From Coccinella septempunctata (Eukaryota > Arthropoda > Insecta > Coleoptera > Coccinellidae): a DNA stretch of 64,000 bases. The stretch covers positions 7,045,001 to 7,109,000 of the forward strand of contig NC_058198.1 of the NCBI RefSeq assembly GCF_907165205.1. The letters run 5' to 3'. Position numbers and translations under genes: made by a program. This document shows, piece after piece, positions 50,556 to 62,555 of the stretch (within the stretch, counting starts at the first letter, position 1; the number at the start of each line of letters is the position of its first letter). The notes beneath the pieces were generated by a model. It was not told the DNA's origin. It saw nothing but the letters and a program-made list of their open reading frames with translations, and ran no database searches.

Positions 50556-52446
50556 GAATTCAGATAGTAACACTTGTCATATTCATATCTGCGGGTGGTA
50601 TGCATCTGAATTAATTCTTATTATCGAAATAATACTTACTGCATATAATGGGCTCATCTGATCTTCGAGCAATGAAAATTTACCACACGCTAGTCTCGAT
50701 TTCTCGGTTTGGGTTTAAGATTCGAGTGGGTGAAAAAAAATTCTATCCTGATTTGGAATAAAAGATGAGTTCTACATACTTAGCGTTCTTGCATCTCCAG
50801 TTAGATTATGATTGAGAATAACGGACGGAAAGGGGGTCGCAACTTCTTAAGAATGATGAAGTTTCATAAGAGACCTGCCATCTGATTGTAATCCGCCACT
50901 GCCAACCAAGACATTCCCGGAAATTCAATTTCTGAGCATGTTATACGAACAGATAATAATTTAATCAAATATAAAGTCCTCCTATCCGTCTCGAAATAAT
51001 TCTAAGATGGATTTTGCGTAACAATTCAACATCTGCGGACGTCTTGACAGTAATCCCACTTCGGAGATAATGTACTGAATACTAGGCGACATCATTAATT
51101 AACTTAAATCCAGTAGGTCTACAGTCTAAGGAAGTGTGACCCGATTACATGAAGCTGCATTCAACCCTGACATGCATCTATTGGTTTATTGCCGAAGCAG
51201 TTAGTTGAAGATGAAGGGTGTCTCATTAATGGCGGATTATTCCACATACTCTCGACATATTGTAGTATTCGAAATTCTGGCAAACATCTCGGTATAATTT
51301 TTTTTGGTTCCGACGTTTCATCATCGATTAGTGGCTTCCTTGATCTTCAATAGATTTGGGTAGAGAGTAAAAAGGAATATTCAAGAGAATTCCAATAGAT
51401 TTATGAACGAATTTTATAGCACTTTATTTTAATATGTATCTAGTGGTTCTCCTCGTCTTCAGGAATGATTTGAAAGCTTCCTAATCGATATAATATATGA
51501 ATTTCATCAGATTGTAATCTGTATTAAGTAGATTTCAGAGTTCTTCAACTCTTATTTCGAGTTGCGACATTTCAGATAGTCTGCTGACTTTTTGCTCACA
51601 ATTACACTTCAGTTTTCAGAATTGAAAATGGTCATAGATACGTAGAAAAATGTAGCCTATGTTTTTGTTCTTCATATGGGAGAGATCGTGAATTGCCATG
51701 GATAGAAACTATTTGATGTGATCAGAATGATCATATCTCATTTAAGTCCCAGTGCATTAATGCAATAATTTTGTAGTCGATGATAGAAAGCGAGAAGAGT
51801 TCGTCATTATTAGAACCCTTAATTCATATTGCTGAACATGAAAATTGTAGTATAACTCAACAGAGGAAAATTCTGAAAGACGTGGTTGATTTCCCGTGAA
51901 TATTTCAATTTCAATCCCATTTACACCCGAATATGAATATTTATGCAATATAACGTTGAAAGTCTTCAGTAATTTCATCTCTTCTCTCTTTTATTGGAAT
52001 ATCTCTGGGGGTGTCATGAAGTGAAGACAGACGCTCGTCCTTTTATTGCAAAACTGCCTACAGGTGTATAATTTCACCTCTCGTTCCTTCCTTTTGTAGT
52101 GGATATTTTCTATTTGACGACACGAGTCACGAGAAATAACTATCTGATCCTATAAATTACAGCTAAAGACATTTTTTGACTGCACCCATTGATTCTTCTA
52201 CTTTAAAATTATCATTTGAGCCGAGAACTACAGATAATGGGATGGATTTTCCAGAGGATTCTCATCACATGACCTAAGTGGCCACCAAACACAATCCCTT
52301 CTACCAAAATCAATTTTCATGTGAATATTTTTGGGTGGTTGTGGAAAACCCTAATGTTTTCTATTCTCCAATACCGTCACAATAGCACACACATCATAAA
52401 TTTCCCAGAATAATCCGGAGAACAGTGAGAAAAAAAAAGAATATTT
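50556..52446. other. No gene recognised
   Basis: One 73-codon minus frame (51757-51978) without a domain. No element ends were seen. Confidence 0.5.
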
Positions 52447-52983
52447 AAAAGATACAGGCTGTTGGAAAACCATAAAAAAATGTTATTTTTAGTTCTATCT
52501 CACAAACGGTTTCATCGAATGGAATGAATTTTGGAATATAGTTTTCAATATATTCTATGAATCTTTTTCGAACACAATATATCACCCACGTCTTCCAGTT
52601 TTCTCATAATGACCATTACGTACCATAAAAATATCAAAAATTCAAAGAACCCAACTCTTTAAATTAAGGGTTGTATCTAATTTTTTTGTAAAATAAAAGT
52701 ATTATTCATATTTTCAAGTATAATGCGTCGTTTTTCAGTAATTAGATGTTGATCTCTGACTTGACTCTTTCTAAAAGATCCACAGAATATAGTGCCACTG
52801 ATTTAGCTTGTTATTCTAAGGTAATTTAGTTTTTCTAAGGGTGGCACAGCTCAGTATGAAAACTTACAATGGCTATATCTCTTTATCAGGGCCGAATCGG
52901 AAAAAATTGTAAAGAAAAAAATGATTTCTTTCCACCTTAGGAATCTACTGCTAAATATTTGTACCAGTCAAAGACTCACACTG
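52447..52983 (+). mobile_element. MITE-1 copy lacking its left terminal repeat
   Basis: Collinear with 16923-17338 plus 19159-19395, starting at ACAGGCTGTTGGAAAACC and ending in the right terminal repeat GTCAAAGACTCACACTG followed by TA (52984-52985). The left terminal repeat is replaced by an A-rich stretch at 52425-52445. The site occupied by the CR1-like LINE in the 16.9-kb copy is empty here (near 52745), although the sequence around it has diverged. Confidence 0.75.
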
Positions 52984-54939
52984 TATAAATAGAATTCGAG
53001 AGCCTACGCCCACAGTCAAAGCCGCAAAGAAGCCACTTCTCTACAGTGCCTCTCTTCATTCAAACTTCTGAGAGGATCAGTTCAACTTCGACATATTCTT
53101 TTGTTTTCCAATCTGGAGAATGTTCCAGCTGATTTCTCAGTGGTATTGTTTCGATACAACTTCCCAAATTCGTTCTTTGAGGTGAGAAGGAACCGTACTC
53201 ATTTATTAGGAGTATTTCCCGACAATAGCTGAGCACTGATCCTTCCGATTTCTCCTGATGAAATGTCCGCGGTCGATATACTTCTAATCTGGTTGAAAAA
53301 ACTTGGTCACTTCCTCTATTCTCCTCTCATTCTTCCATTCGAGGGCATACGGAATAGTATTCATATTCAGTTTAACGGATTTCAAGAATTCCAGTTGGAG
53401 TTGACGAATTTAAAAATAATTAAGTCGGTGCCTTTAATCGGGAGAAGAAAGTAAGTAATTAAATTTTTATTTATTTTTCTGGGATGAAACTCGGTGCGGA
53501 AGAAAGGCCGTTTTTGTTTCATTCGTTTCTTCTTTTCCCCGTTGAATAACTCATATTGTTCGAAAGGTTCTAATTTCCAGAGCTATACCTTCAGTTCACT
53601 GAAAATCCCAAGCAGAAAATCTCATGCAACCTAATGTTTTTCCGGCTGGACTAAAATTTGTATTCGCATTGTTCTTATGGCATATTCTTGGAATTGGGTT
53701 TTTTTGAGCACAGCTTCCTATTCCCTCCATAATTCTTCATTATATGCATCGCTTGTAGCTATGAGTGAAGGTGGAAGATTATGTTTTTACGAATATCTCG
53801 TACATTTCCGAATGCGAAACAAAATATTCCTACTCATACTTAGCAAAAGTATAAATGAAGTTTTTTTATTCTGTTTTCAGCAAAAATTCTCCAACAAAAA
53901 TGTTATATTCTATATGCCTTCAAAAGTTAACGAGTACTAGTATGGAATCAATAATTGTGGTTTAAATGATGTGCAAATATTTAAAAAATCTGAGTATCGC
54001 ATTGAAAAGCATCAATATCGATCAGGAATTAGCTTCCGATTAGAAATTTCCCATGAGGAAATATCAGTCATTAGATTATGGGCTCAGCATAGCTACGAAT
54101 GAATATTGTGCGAGAATAATGGATTCAACCAACTCTACGTTATCTGGGAGCTTAACCCATACACGAGCGAAAAATTTGATACCTACGCAACCGTATAATC
54201 TAGGTACTGCATAAAACCGAAAATCAATTTGAGTTGAGTTTATTGAAAACTTTCAAACTGTTGTTGCCGCATCAATGCCGATCATCCGATTCTACCAATC
54301 AACCGCACAAAATAGAACGATTCAATTTATTCCAATACCTATATCGCGAAATATTGATAAAGTTGACAATTTCGTTTCACGATTGAGTTATAATTAGTTT
54401 TTTCTATTCATGAACCTCTGAAATCAACTGAATACCTAAGGAAAAAAGTAACAGACACCTCTCTTAAATTCACAGATCTTATGATCTTACAAATTTCATG
54501 TAGATTTGATAAAACGTAAGTAAGAAAGGTCCATCTTTCCCTGGCGTTGAGGCTAGGTTTTTGTAACCGAGAAAAAAGATTAATTGAAGAGAAGATTGAA
54601 AGACAACTCAAAATATCCCAGTTTTTCCTAAAAGGACACCTGTATGACATATTGATTCCTATCAATTTTTGAGTCGTATATTGATAGGATGATTGGAATA
54701 AGAAAAAGATTTGTCAAATTTCAAAATCACAAGACAATCAATAGAATTGTGTTCGTGATGAATTGAAATTTATTGTTTATCAGTTTTAGCTCAAATTTTT
54801 TAGTTTAATATATAGTTCTGATATCTGGAACCTTGTGCTTGACTCAATTTTGTTAGAGTGGGAGTTTTCAAACTTCATATATCTAGTTTTTTGTAATCTG
54901 GGATATATTAAATTGAGAATTAAGGAAGTTTACAAGTAT
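52984..54939. other. No gene recognised
   Basis: Frames of 63 codons (53263-53454, +), 87 codons (53677-53940, +) and 85 codons (54408-54665, -) show no recognisable domain. Confidence 0.5.
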
Positions 54940-56579
54940 ACATTTTTGGTTATCAAACAATATAGCATATGTATGAGTTTTAGCAAAGGTTAGTGTAACG
55001 GAGTACCAAACAATTTGGAGTATGATACAAGAGCTTAGGGAAAAACCTCAGTAAAAAAACCCTGTCTCCCCGTGAGTAGTGTAGTGATGACAAATTTGTT
55101 AACAGAAGCTTTCAATACTGAAGAGCTTCTTTTCCATTGATACAAAAATTTCTTCATCCTCTTTCCATTTTGAAATAATATCTGAAACAAAGAAACAGAG
55201 CAGAAAAACGAGAAAAAAAAGTGAATAATAAAGCTTTCATCACAACTAATTGAAAGACTTGATGATGAATGAAGAATAAAAAAATAATCATAGGTACATA
55301 ACTTGTCCTTCACTGCACTGGGTGGAATATCATCTCTGCGTCAAAAATCTTCTGCTGATCTTGGTGGAGGATCACCCTCGTAGTTAGAAATGCCTTCAGT
55401 AATAATAGCCAAATCTTGCTTTTGACTGGGAGGGTCTATGGACCAGGTCCAGTCTTCCAAGTGATGATTCTTCTGTTCTTCAGTTGTTCGAGGAACGCTA
55501 CAGGACCCTTATGTTGATGAATCGTCTCCCATAGATATATCAGTGGTTATTCAGTAAAAAATTGAAAAAACGAGAAAGAAAATCACAAACACAAAAAAAT
55601 AAAAAAATAATCATAGGTACATAACTTGTCCTTCAATGGCACTGGGTGGAATATCATCTTTGCGTCAAAAGTCTTCTGCTGGTCTTGGTGGAGGATCACC
55701 CTCGTCGTTAGAAATGCCTTCAGTACTCAAACTAATAATAGCCAAATCTTGCTTTTGACTGGGAGGGTCTATCGACCAGGTCCAGTCTTCCAAGTGATGA
55801 TTCTTCTGTTCTTCAGTTGTTCGAGGAACGCTACAGGACCCTTATGTTGGGGAATCATCTCCCATAGATATACCAGAGGTTATTCAGTAAAAAATTGAAA
55901 AAACGAGAAAGAAATTCACAAACACAAAAAAATAAAAAAATAATCATAGGTACATAACTTGTCCTTCAATGGCACTGGGTGGAATATCATCTTTGCGTCA
56001 AAAGTCTTCTGCTGATCTTGGTGGAGGATCACCCTCGTCGTTAGAAATGCCTTCAGTACTCAAACTAATAATAGCCAAATCTTGCTTTTGACTGGGAGGG
56101 TCTTTCGACCAGGTCCAGTCTTCCAAGTGATGATTCTTCTGTTCTGCAGTTGTTCGAGGAACGCTACAGGACCGTCATGTTGAGGAGTCGTTTCCCATAG
56201 ATATACCAGTGGTTATTCAGTAAAAAATTGAAAAAACGAGAAAGAAATTCACAAACACAAAAAAATAAAAAATAATCATAGGTACACAACTTGTCCTTCA
56301 ATTGCACTGGGTGGAATATCATCTTTGCGTCAAAAGTCTTCTGCTGATCTTGGTGGAGAATCACCCTCGTCGTTAGAAATGCCTTCAGTACTCAAACTAA
56401 TAATAGCCAAATCTTGCTTTTGACTGGGAGGGTCTTTCGACCAGGTCCAGTCTTCCAAGTGATGATTCTTCTGTTCTTCAGTTGTCACTACAGGACCCTT
56501 ATGTTGGGGAATCATCTCCCATATATATACCAGTGGTTATTCAGTAGAAAATTGAAAAAACGAGAAAGAAACTCACAAA
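54940..56579 (-). mobile_element. LINE-AT 3' region containing a four-unit tandem array
   Basis: 54940-55290 matches the terminal part of the copies at 741 and 19488, including a GTACC block near 55001-55007, but without an (AT)n tail. It is followed inward by four head-to-tail copies of a segment that is single in the other LINE-AT copies. No intact frame spans it. Confidence 0.75.
55291..56579. repeat. Tandem array, four units of about 325-333 bp
   Basis: Units start with TAGGTACATAACTTGTCC at 55291, 55614, 55947 and (as TAGGTACACAACTTGTCC) 56279, giving periods of 323, 333 and 332 bp; the last unit is about 300 bp. Units 2-4 are nearly identical; unit 1 differs more, for example GTAGTTAGAAATG for GTCGTTAGAAATG and a lost TACTCAAAC. 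The junctions carry an A-rich CACAAAAAAATAAAAAAATA run, which probably promoted the expansion. Minus-strand translations give a recurring EEQKNHHLEDWTWSKDPPSQ peptide that is open in only one frame per unit. Confidence 0.9.
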
Positions 56580-57784
56580 ACTAGTAAATTGGAAATTCCA
56601 ATATTGTTTGCATATAGAGTATTCTTATAAGTAGTGCACTCATAATTATTTTCATGGCATATTTATTGTGGTTTTGCTTCAACTGAACTCAAATATTTTC
56701 TGGCCACTTTGATATCATCAATCATTTAGTTGATGAGATACGTGATCAGAAAAAAAAGCGTTCATGTTAATGAAGAATAACGCCAAAGAAGAATGGAATA
56801 GTGCGAAATTGTTGGTGGAATTTTAATTGTTTCATTGTTTGTAGAGTTGAAGTAGATTAATGTTGGAAAAGTATGAGCGTTGCTCACATTACGAGTTGGA
56901 TATTATTCATCGAAAGTGCTAAGTTCGAGATTAATGTTGTTGTACAGAATCCAGGAGCCGGGTGAAAAATTGTCTGAGGTTGGAAAATCGCGAATGAAAT
57001 GAAATTGTAACACATTTTAAAAGTTTGATCACGTAATGAAAAGAGAAATGAATGTTGCCATAAAATACGAAGGGGGAGATAAATATCACAGCAATCGCCG
57101 CTCGCTGATGTAATCTTCGCAATAATTCATACGATTGATATTTGCTGCGGTTTCAAAACTTTCGTTCATTATTGATATTAAGTAACACAGGGTACAAATT
57201 GCACACTGTTATCAGCCCCTCATCGATTTATTGCCCTCCTGATTTATTTTTCTGGGCGACAACGACGGTCAGAGGAATAGATAGATGGTTAATTCAATAA
57301 ATGACGGTCTCCTGCTCCTATACAAGCTGTCTCAGATATTTGGCACAGGTCCAGGTTAAACTCCGATCAGCCGGTTATTATATCCAAAATTGAACTTCAT
57401 TAATAAAATTTATCTACCTATTCCGAAATCATTTCAGATTTCATGATTTAACTCCACCAAAATAAAAGGGACAAAAAAAAATGATTATACAGGCAGAAAT
57501 GCAACAAAATGAGTCCTTCTTTGTTTCACCCCTGAATTTAATGCTCTCAAAATGATTAGGTATATCAGAGCTTGAAGGAACGATACACAGATTCTGTGGA
57601 AAATTCAAGGCTACTTATTTCTTCATTTCGTGTATAAATAAACAGGTTAATTATTGAAAATTATTGGCTTTCTACAAGGTAATTTCATACCTATGTTTAT
57701 TTTCCACTATAAACTGAAGGATGTAAGTCATAAATTTCTCAGAATGAACCGGAAAACTCTGAGAAATAAAAAGGAATATAAAAA
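56580..57784. other. No gene recognised
   Basis: One 63-codon minus frame (56931-57122). No repeats or RNA genes were seen. Confidence 0.5.
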
Positions 57785-58361
57785 CAGGGTGAAACTTTGA
57801 CTCATAAAAATATATTAACAGTAGATGCTTGAGGTCCTTTACCATTTTTTCCGAATCGGCTTGGTTTACAAAATACAGGCTGTTGAATAATCATAAGAAA
57901 ATGTTATTTTTCGTTTTATCCCTTACAGACTTTCATCGATTGAAAATTTCAGAATAAAGTTTTTTATTTATTTGATGAATCTCTTGAAACTAAGTTGGAC
58001 ACTATCTCTAATGAGTATCTGAAAGTTTTGTAAAATAAAAGTATTCCTCATATTTTCTCGTACAATGCGCAGTTCTCGAGTAATTCGATGTTCAAAAATA
58101 AAAAATATTTGGGAAAAATTGAGTACTTTCACCGAATGAGACTCTTTTCAAAGGATGCACAGATGTGTAGTGCCACAGATTATGCTAGTTATTCTGAAGG
58201 TAATTTTGTTTCCCCAGGGATGTCACTGCTCATTATGAATACTTAAAATGGCTACATCTTTTTATCATGACCGAATCGTAAAAAATGGTATAGAAAAAAG
58301 TGTTTCTTCGACATCAAGAATCTATTGCGAAAATATTTGTACGAGTGAAAGACTCACCTTG
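57785..58361 (+). mobile_element. MITE-1 copy, most complete
   Basis: 577 bp, both ends present. The left end CAGGGTGAAACTTTGACTC and the right end, read in reverse CAAGGTGAGTCTTTCACTCG, are imperfect inverted repeats that can be followed for roughly 70-80 bp, to ACCATTTTTTCCGAATCGG on the left and ACCATTTTTTACGATTCGG on the right. TA follows the right end (58362-58363); on the left it has decayed to AA. This copy supplies the uninterrupted sequence used to define the LINE insertion at 17338/19159. Confidence 0.8.
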
Positions 58362-58971
58362 TATGAATGTCATCAAATAATTGTTGATCAATGAAAAGAA
58401 TGAAAAAAAACGGATCCAATTCTATAGTCTGAATGCCATCCCTTTATTCATTCAATGAGAAAATACAAATCCTCGGAAAGGAAATCTGTCTCCTCACTGG
58501 ACCACTCCAATTTGCAAATAGCGTATGTCCCGGCTACAATGCATTCTGTCATTAGTACTATTTACAGTCCCCCGTCTGAAATATATTCGAGGAAACGTTC
58601 CGCACTTCCCTGTTTGGCATTTGCTCACCCCAAAAGATATCACAGTTCAGTGAGAAGGATTTACGGCTCTCATTATCATGGAAAAATTTATGACTTCTTA
58701 AATTTATTAAGGCGGATAGCTTCTAACAGTTTTTTTTCCGCTTGTTTGGAGAAGGAATAAAATTCGCATTCCTCAAATTTGGAAGTTTTCTCCCTTTTCA
58801 CCGCCCCACGAAGAAAAGCGTAACCAGAGAAGAATCAGCGAACCAACAATAACAAGATTCCCGATTTATTGATTACTGTAACAGCTATTTGTCCACCGGA
58901 CTGTTTTAGGCAAGTCACTTCTTCAATAGCTGTGGTGAAATTGAAAATATTGTCTGTCATACGAGGACATA
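58362..58971. other. No gene recognised; 101-codon frame
   Basis: A plus frame at 58455-58760 of 101 codons is S/Y/R rich and unassigned. It lies between a MITE-1 copy and the mariner element, with no splice or promoter evidence. Confidence 0.4.
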
Positions 58972-60127
58972 TCGAAAAATTCTTAGCCTACTATAAAACC
59001 AAACAAAATTTCAATGTCAAAATATTTTATTTTTCAACATATTCTCCTCTTAATTGGATACATTTATTACAGTGAACCTGTAACGTCTCTAGACCTTTAA
59101 AAAAAAAAGTTTCTTCTTGCTCTGCAAACCAGACCTCCACAGCTCTTATTACCTCCTCGTTGGAAGAAAATTTACGACCTTTTGAACTTTTTTTCAGTTG
59201 AGGAAAGAGATGATAGTCGGATGGAGCCAAATCTGGTGAATAAGGGGGGTGTTCTAGTGATTCAAACCCTAAATCACGAATTTTTCGAATGGCAACATGA
59301 GATTTTTGTGCAGGGGCGTTGTCCTGCAAAACCAAAACACCTTTTGATAGCTTTCCGCGTCTTTTCTCCTTGATTTTTTCCTGTAGATTGTCGAATAGTA
59401 ATCTCCGGTTATTGTTCTTCCCTTATCCAAAAAATCAATCATGATTTCTCCATGGCAATCCCAAAAATCTGAAGCAAGAACTTTTCCAGCAGATTTTTTG
59501 ACACGAAACTCCTTAGGGCTTGGAGAACCATTGTCGCCATTCCATCAATTGTTGCTTTGTTTCTGGATCGTAGAAATATACCCAAGTCTCATCCATAGTA
59601 ACAATTCGGTTTAAGAAGTCTACATCGTTTTCAAATCGAGCACAGATCGAACGCGATGCTTCTACCCTTGCACGCTTTTGGTCAACATTCAAACATTTGG
59701 GGATCCATTTTGCAGAAATTTTGTCCAAATTGAGGTGAGTTATATGATTCAGTGCTGACACAGAAACTGGCCTTCTCGATCGGTCATCATCTTCAAAGGA
59801 AAATTTACCTCTTTTGAAGCTTGCAGTCCAACTTTTCACGGTCGCATACGAAGGGCATTGATCACCAAGGGTATTAAGCATATCTTCGTAAATCTGCTTA
59901 CCTCTTAACCCTTTTAAACACAGGTACTTAATGATGGCTCGATACTCGATTTTCAATTTTCACAATTTCGGTCATATTCTTTCTTTTAATTTATTTTTTT
60001 ATTATTTCTGGTTTACTTTTTTGACCTCAAACTTCACACTAACTCTTCCAAGGAGTTATTGTTCGCTGCTAAGATAACGCAATATTTTTTTTATGCACGG
60101 AACTGGTGTAGGCTAGCTCTTTGAGAA
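58972..60127 (-). mobile_element. mariner element, 1156 bp, internally deleted
   Basis: The limits come from TA on both sides (58970-58971 and 60128-60129) and terminal inverted repeats of about 29 bp that share TAGCCTAC at the same offset and a CC at the inner end (ends TCGAAAAATTCTTAGCCTAC and, in reverse, TTCTCAAAGAGCTAGCCTAC). The repeats are only about 55-60% identical, so boundaries are probable. It is somewhat shorter than the usual 1.3 kb because of a deletion in the transposase. It cannot be autonomous. Confidence 0.75.
59027..59975 (-). pseudogene. mariner transposase (DD34D), inactivated
   Basis: The natural start is the ATG at 59973-59975 (MTEIVKIE). A 7-bp duplication, GAAAATT/GAAAATC, shifts the frame nine codons later. 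The 147-codon frame below has the helix-turn-helix part (RAIIKYLCLKGLRGKQIYED) and, after an in-frame loss of roughly 40 residues relative to the usual family length, DKISAKWIPKCLNVDQK and the first catalytic Asp in TMDETWVYFYDPETKQQ. A shift at about 59515 moves to SPKEFRVKKSAGKVLASDFW. Another at about 59340 leads to LQDNAPAQKSH, with the second Asp, and HPPYSPDLAPSDYHLFPQLK, with the third. Exactly 34 residues separate the last two, the mariner signature. The stop is at 59027-59029. Confidence 0.9.
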
Positions 60128-60129
60128 TA

Positions 60130-62555
60130 AGCTCAAAATTGACAAAAAAAGCATGCTGCATAACAGCGAATTTTTTTTTTCGAGAATCATAATGAATACA
60201 ATAATTTATCCATTGAAAGAATGACCTGCATGTAAATTTTCGTCCATTATCGATTGTCGAAACTCAATAATGAAAATGATGAAAAAGTAATCAGGAAAAT
60301 TGGTGTGAGACTAACATTTGTAAAATAATGAACCATAAAGTTCTATAATTCCAGTAATAAGGAAGTTATTAGCTTCGAGAAAAGTGCTTGCAAGGGTAGG
60401 AAATCCCTCTGGTCGCGTGATTATAAAAATTTCCCGATTCCTGGATATATTATTCTTCAAATGAAGGACTTTTGAACTTCGTTAATGAATCGCTTAGTGT
60501 TGAATATTTCAACACGTCTGAGATTCACATTAATTTAAAAATTAATAAGATTCATCAGGTTATTTCCATCATACGGGTTTATAATTTCGAATCTTGGTCA
60601 ACATTTGATGTAAAAAGCTGAAAAAATCTTCGGAAAATACTATTTCAATGGGAGCATGACTCTCTACTCCTGTATATATTATCTGGGTAAACAAATCGTT
60701 GTGAATTTCGTGAAACAATTTCAAATAATGATTGCCTTCCAATTACAAATAGGCAGAACGTGATTTGGGATTCAGCATATAATTGATTCATTGAAATCAT
60801 CCTTTTGGCGCTCAAAGCATAAATTCCTTTCGGCCATTGATTCCATTATGAAGAATTCGTAAAGTGAATACTATTCGCTGAACATAAACTGTGAATTTGA
60901 CGATGATATTTGGACTGGAATGGGATTACAATGTTCACAAGGAGAAGTGGAAAATGAAATTAGAAAAAGTAAGGTTTTGAACCTGAAGTTGATACTGAAA
61001 TATGTCCTGTGACATATTTGAGTCACTGTGAACTCGTCTCTTGCTAAAGTTTAACTATAAAGCATCGCATTTATTGTAAAACTCACTTTTGAAGCTGTGA
61101 CTTGATATGATGGTTAACCTGTATCGAAAAATTCTGATTAAAAATTTTCAGGTGTCATAAAGGATCCAGGATTACAATATCCATTTCGAATTAAAAGCTG
61201 TGTGAAATTCCTCTCGTTATCCGTTGAAGAAATAGAAAACAGAGAGTATACAGAAGGGAAAAGTGATCAAGATATAGCACCGAACTGAAAAAGCGATAAC
61301 TCTTCAGCCTTCACACTGTTACGCTGAGTTTCCTGAAGGAAAAACCTTCTTTTTAATGCAGAAAGTATCGATATCAACCCCGTCGGAAATTAATGTCGCA
61401 GTAAATCCCTTAACGATAAGGTTGACAACCTTCGTTGTAACTCACGGGAGTTATACACATAATGACTTGTGACAAAAGGTATAAACGTGACTACTCAGAT
61501 TTCAGTTGAGGCTTAACAATTCCTACCGAAAACAATTAAAAACAAAATCCGTTTACAACAGCTCTCCCCTGGTCTGTTTACTTTGTCATTAACGCTGTTG
61601 AATTTCTTTTCGACTGACGAATACAGTGAAAACTGATGCATTTCGTTGAAACGAGATTTTTAATTCCTCAAAATTAGATGGCGATATTGCTTTATTATTG
61701 CGTGAAATGAGATTTGGCTCTGATTCTTTTGTAAGGACTGATTCACTTCACACAGACAGGAATCTATCGAAACAAATAAAATAATCTAAAATTTCAACTA
61801 CTCCAACTTTCAAATTTGGTAAAGTTACACTTAAATTCAAATCTGATAAAAAAAAGCACTCTACCACTGAACGTGTGTTTGAATTTCACACTTTTCTTCA
61901 GTGATCTGATTTTCAAGTGGTTTAATTTTCATAAGTTGATTCTTTGAGTTTTGAGAATTTTCTTGAAATCTTATGAATTCTTCTGCTGTGAAAAAACCTA
62001 CGATACTTGCGTTCAGAGGAGAATAAACAGACGGGACGACATTCGCATTTATAATATTGGCAAGGATTAAGACCGCTACTTAGGTTCGTAATGTTGTTTG
62101 ACATTTCTTAATCTTCCATATTTTGTATAACGGCGGCATTGTATTAACCGAGAAAGGTACAGTGTTTAGTTTTCCAAACATAATCCTCCAGCCGTAGCCC
62201 GTTTCCACGCTGTTTTTCATGGAAAACCCTCTGTGTACACACCATTTTCATCTATGCCTCCCAAGGGTTGCTATGAAATGAAACAATAAATTCACAGATT
62301 TGTCAGGAGAAAAAAGAAAGAAATATAACCTTCTGTAGTCGACCAAACAGCTCTTACACGTAAGACAAAAGAAGCGAAGTTTTTCTAATGATAGCAATAA
62401 AATCCCATCTCGAGAATTATCCTGTGGGAGAAGCATTTGGGTTGAGCTGGGGATATTTGGAGTCCCGAATATCTTCGAACTTTCCATGTGGTCAAGTCCT
62501 TTTCCAATCAATATTGGTTGGACCCCACCTGATAAACTCGGTGCTGGTTCGGTGA
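60130..62555. other. No gene recognised
   Basis: Frames of 60 codons (61922-62104, -) and 87 codons (62248-62511, -) only. A tRNA-like D-arm string near 61860 was examined and rejected. Confidence 0.5.

Noticed and set aside
61840..61890. tRNA-like D-arm, GTTCAGTGGTAGAGTGCT on the minus strand
   Set aside because: It is followed by a T-run instead of an anticodon stem, and no T-arm or acceptor stem pairs with it.
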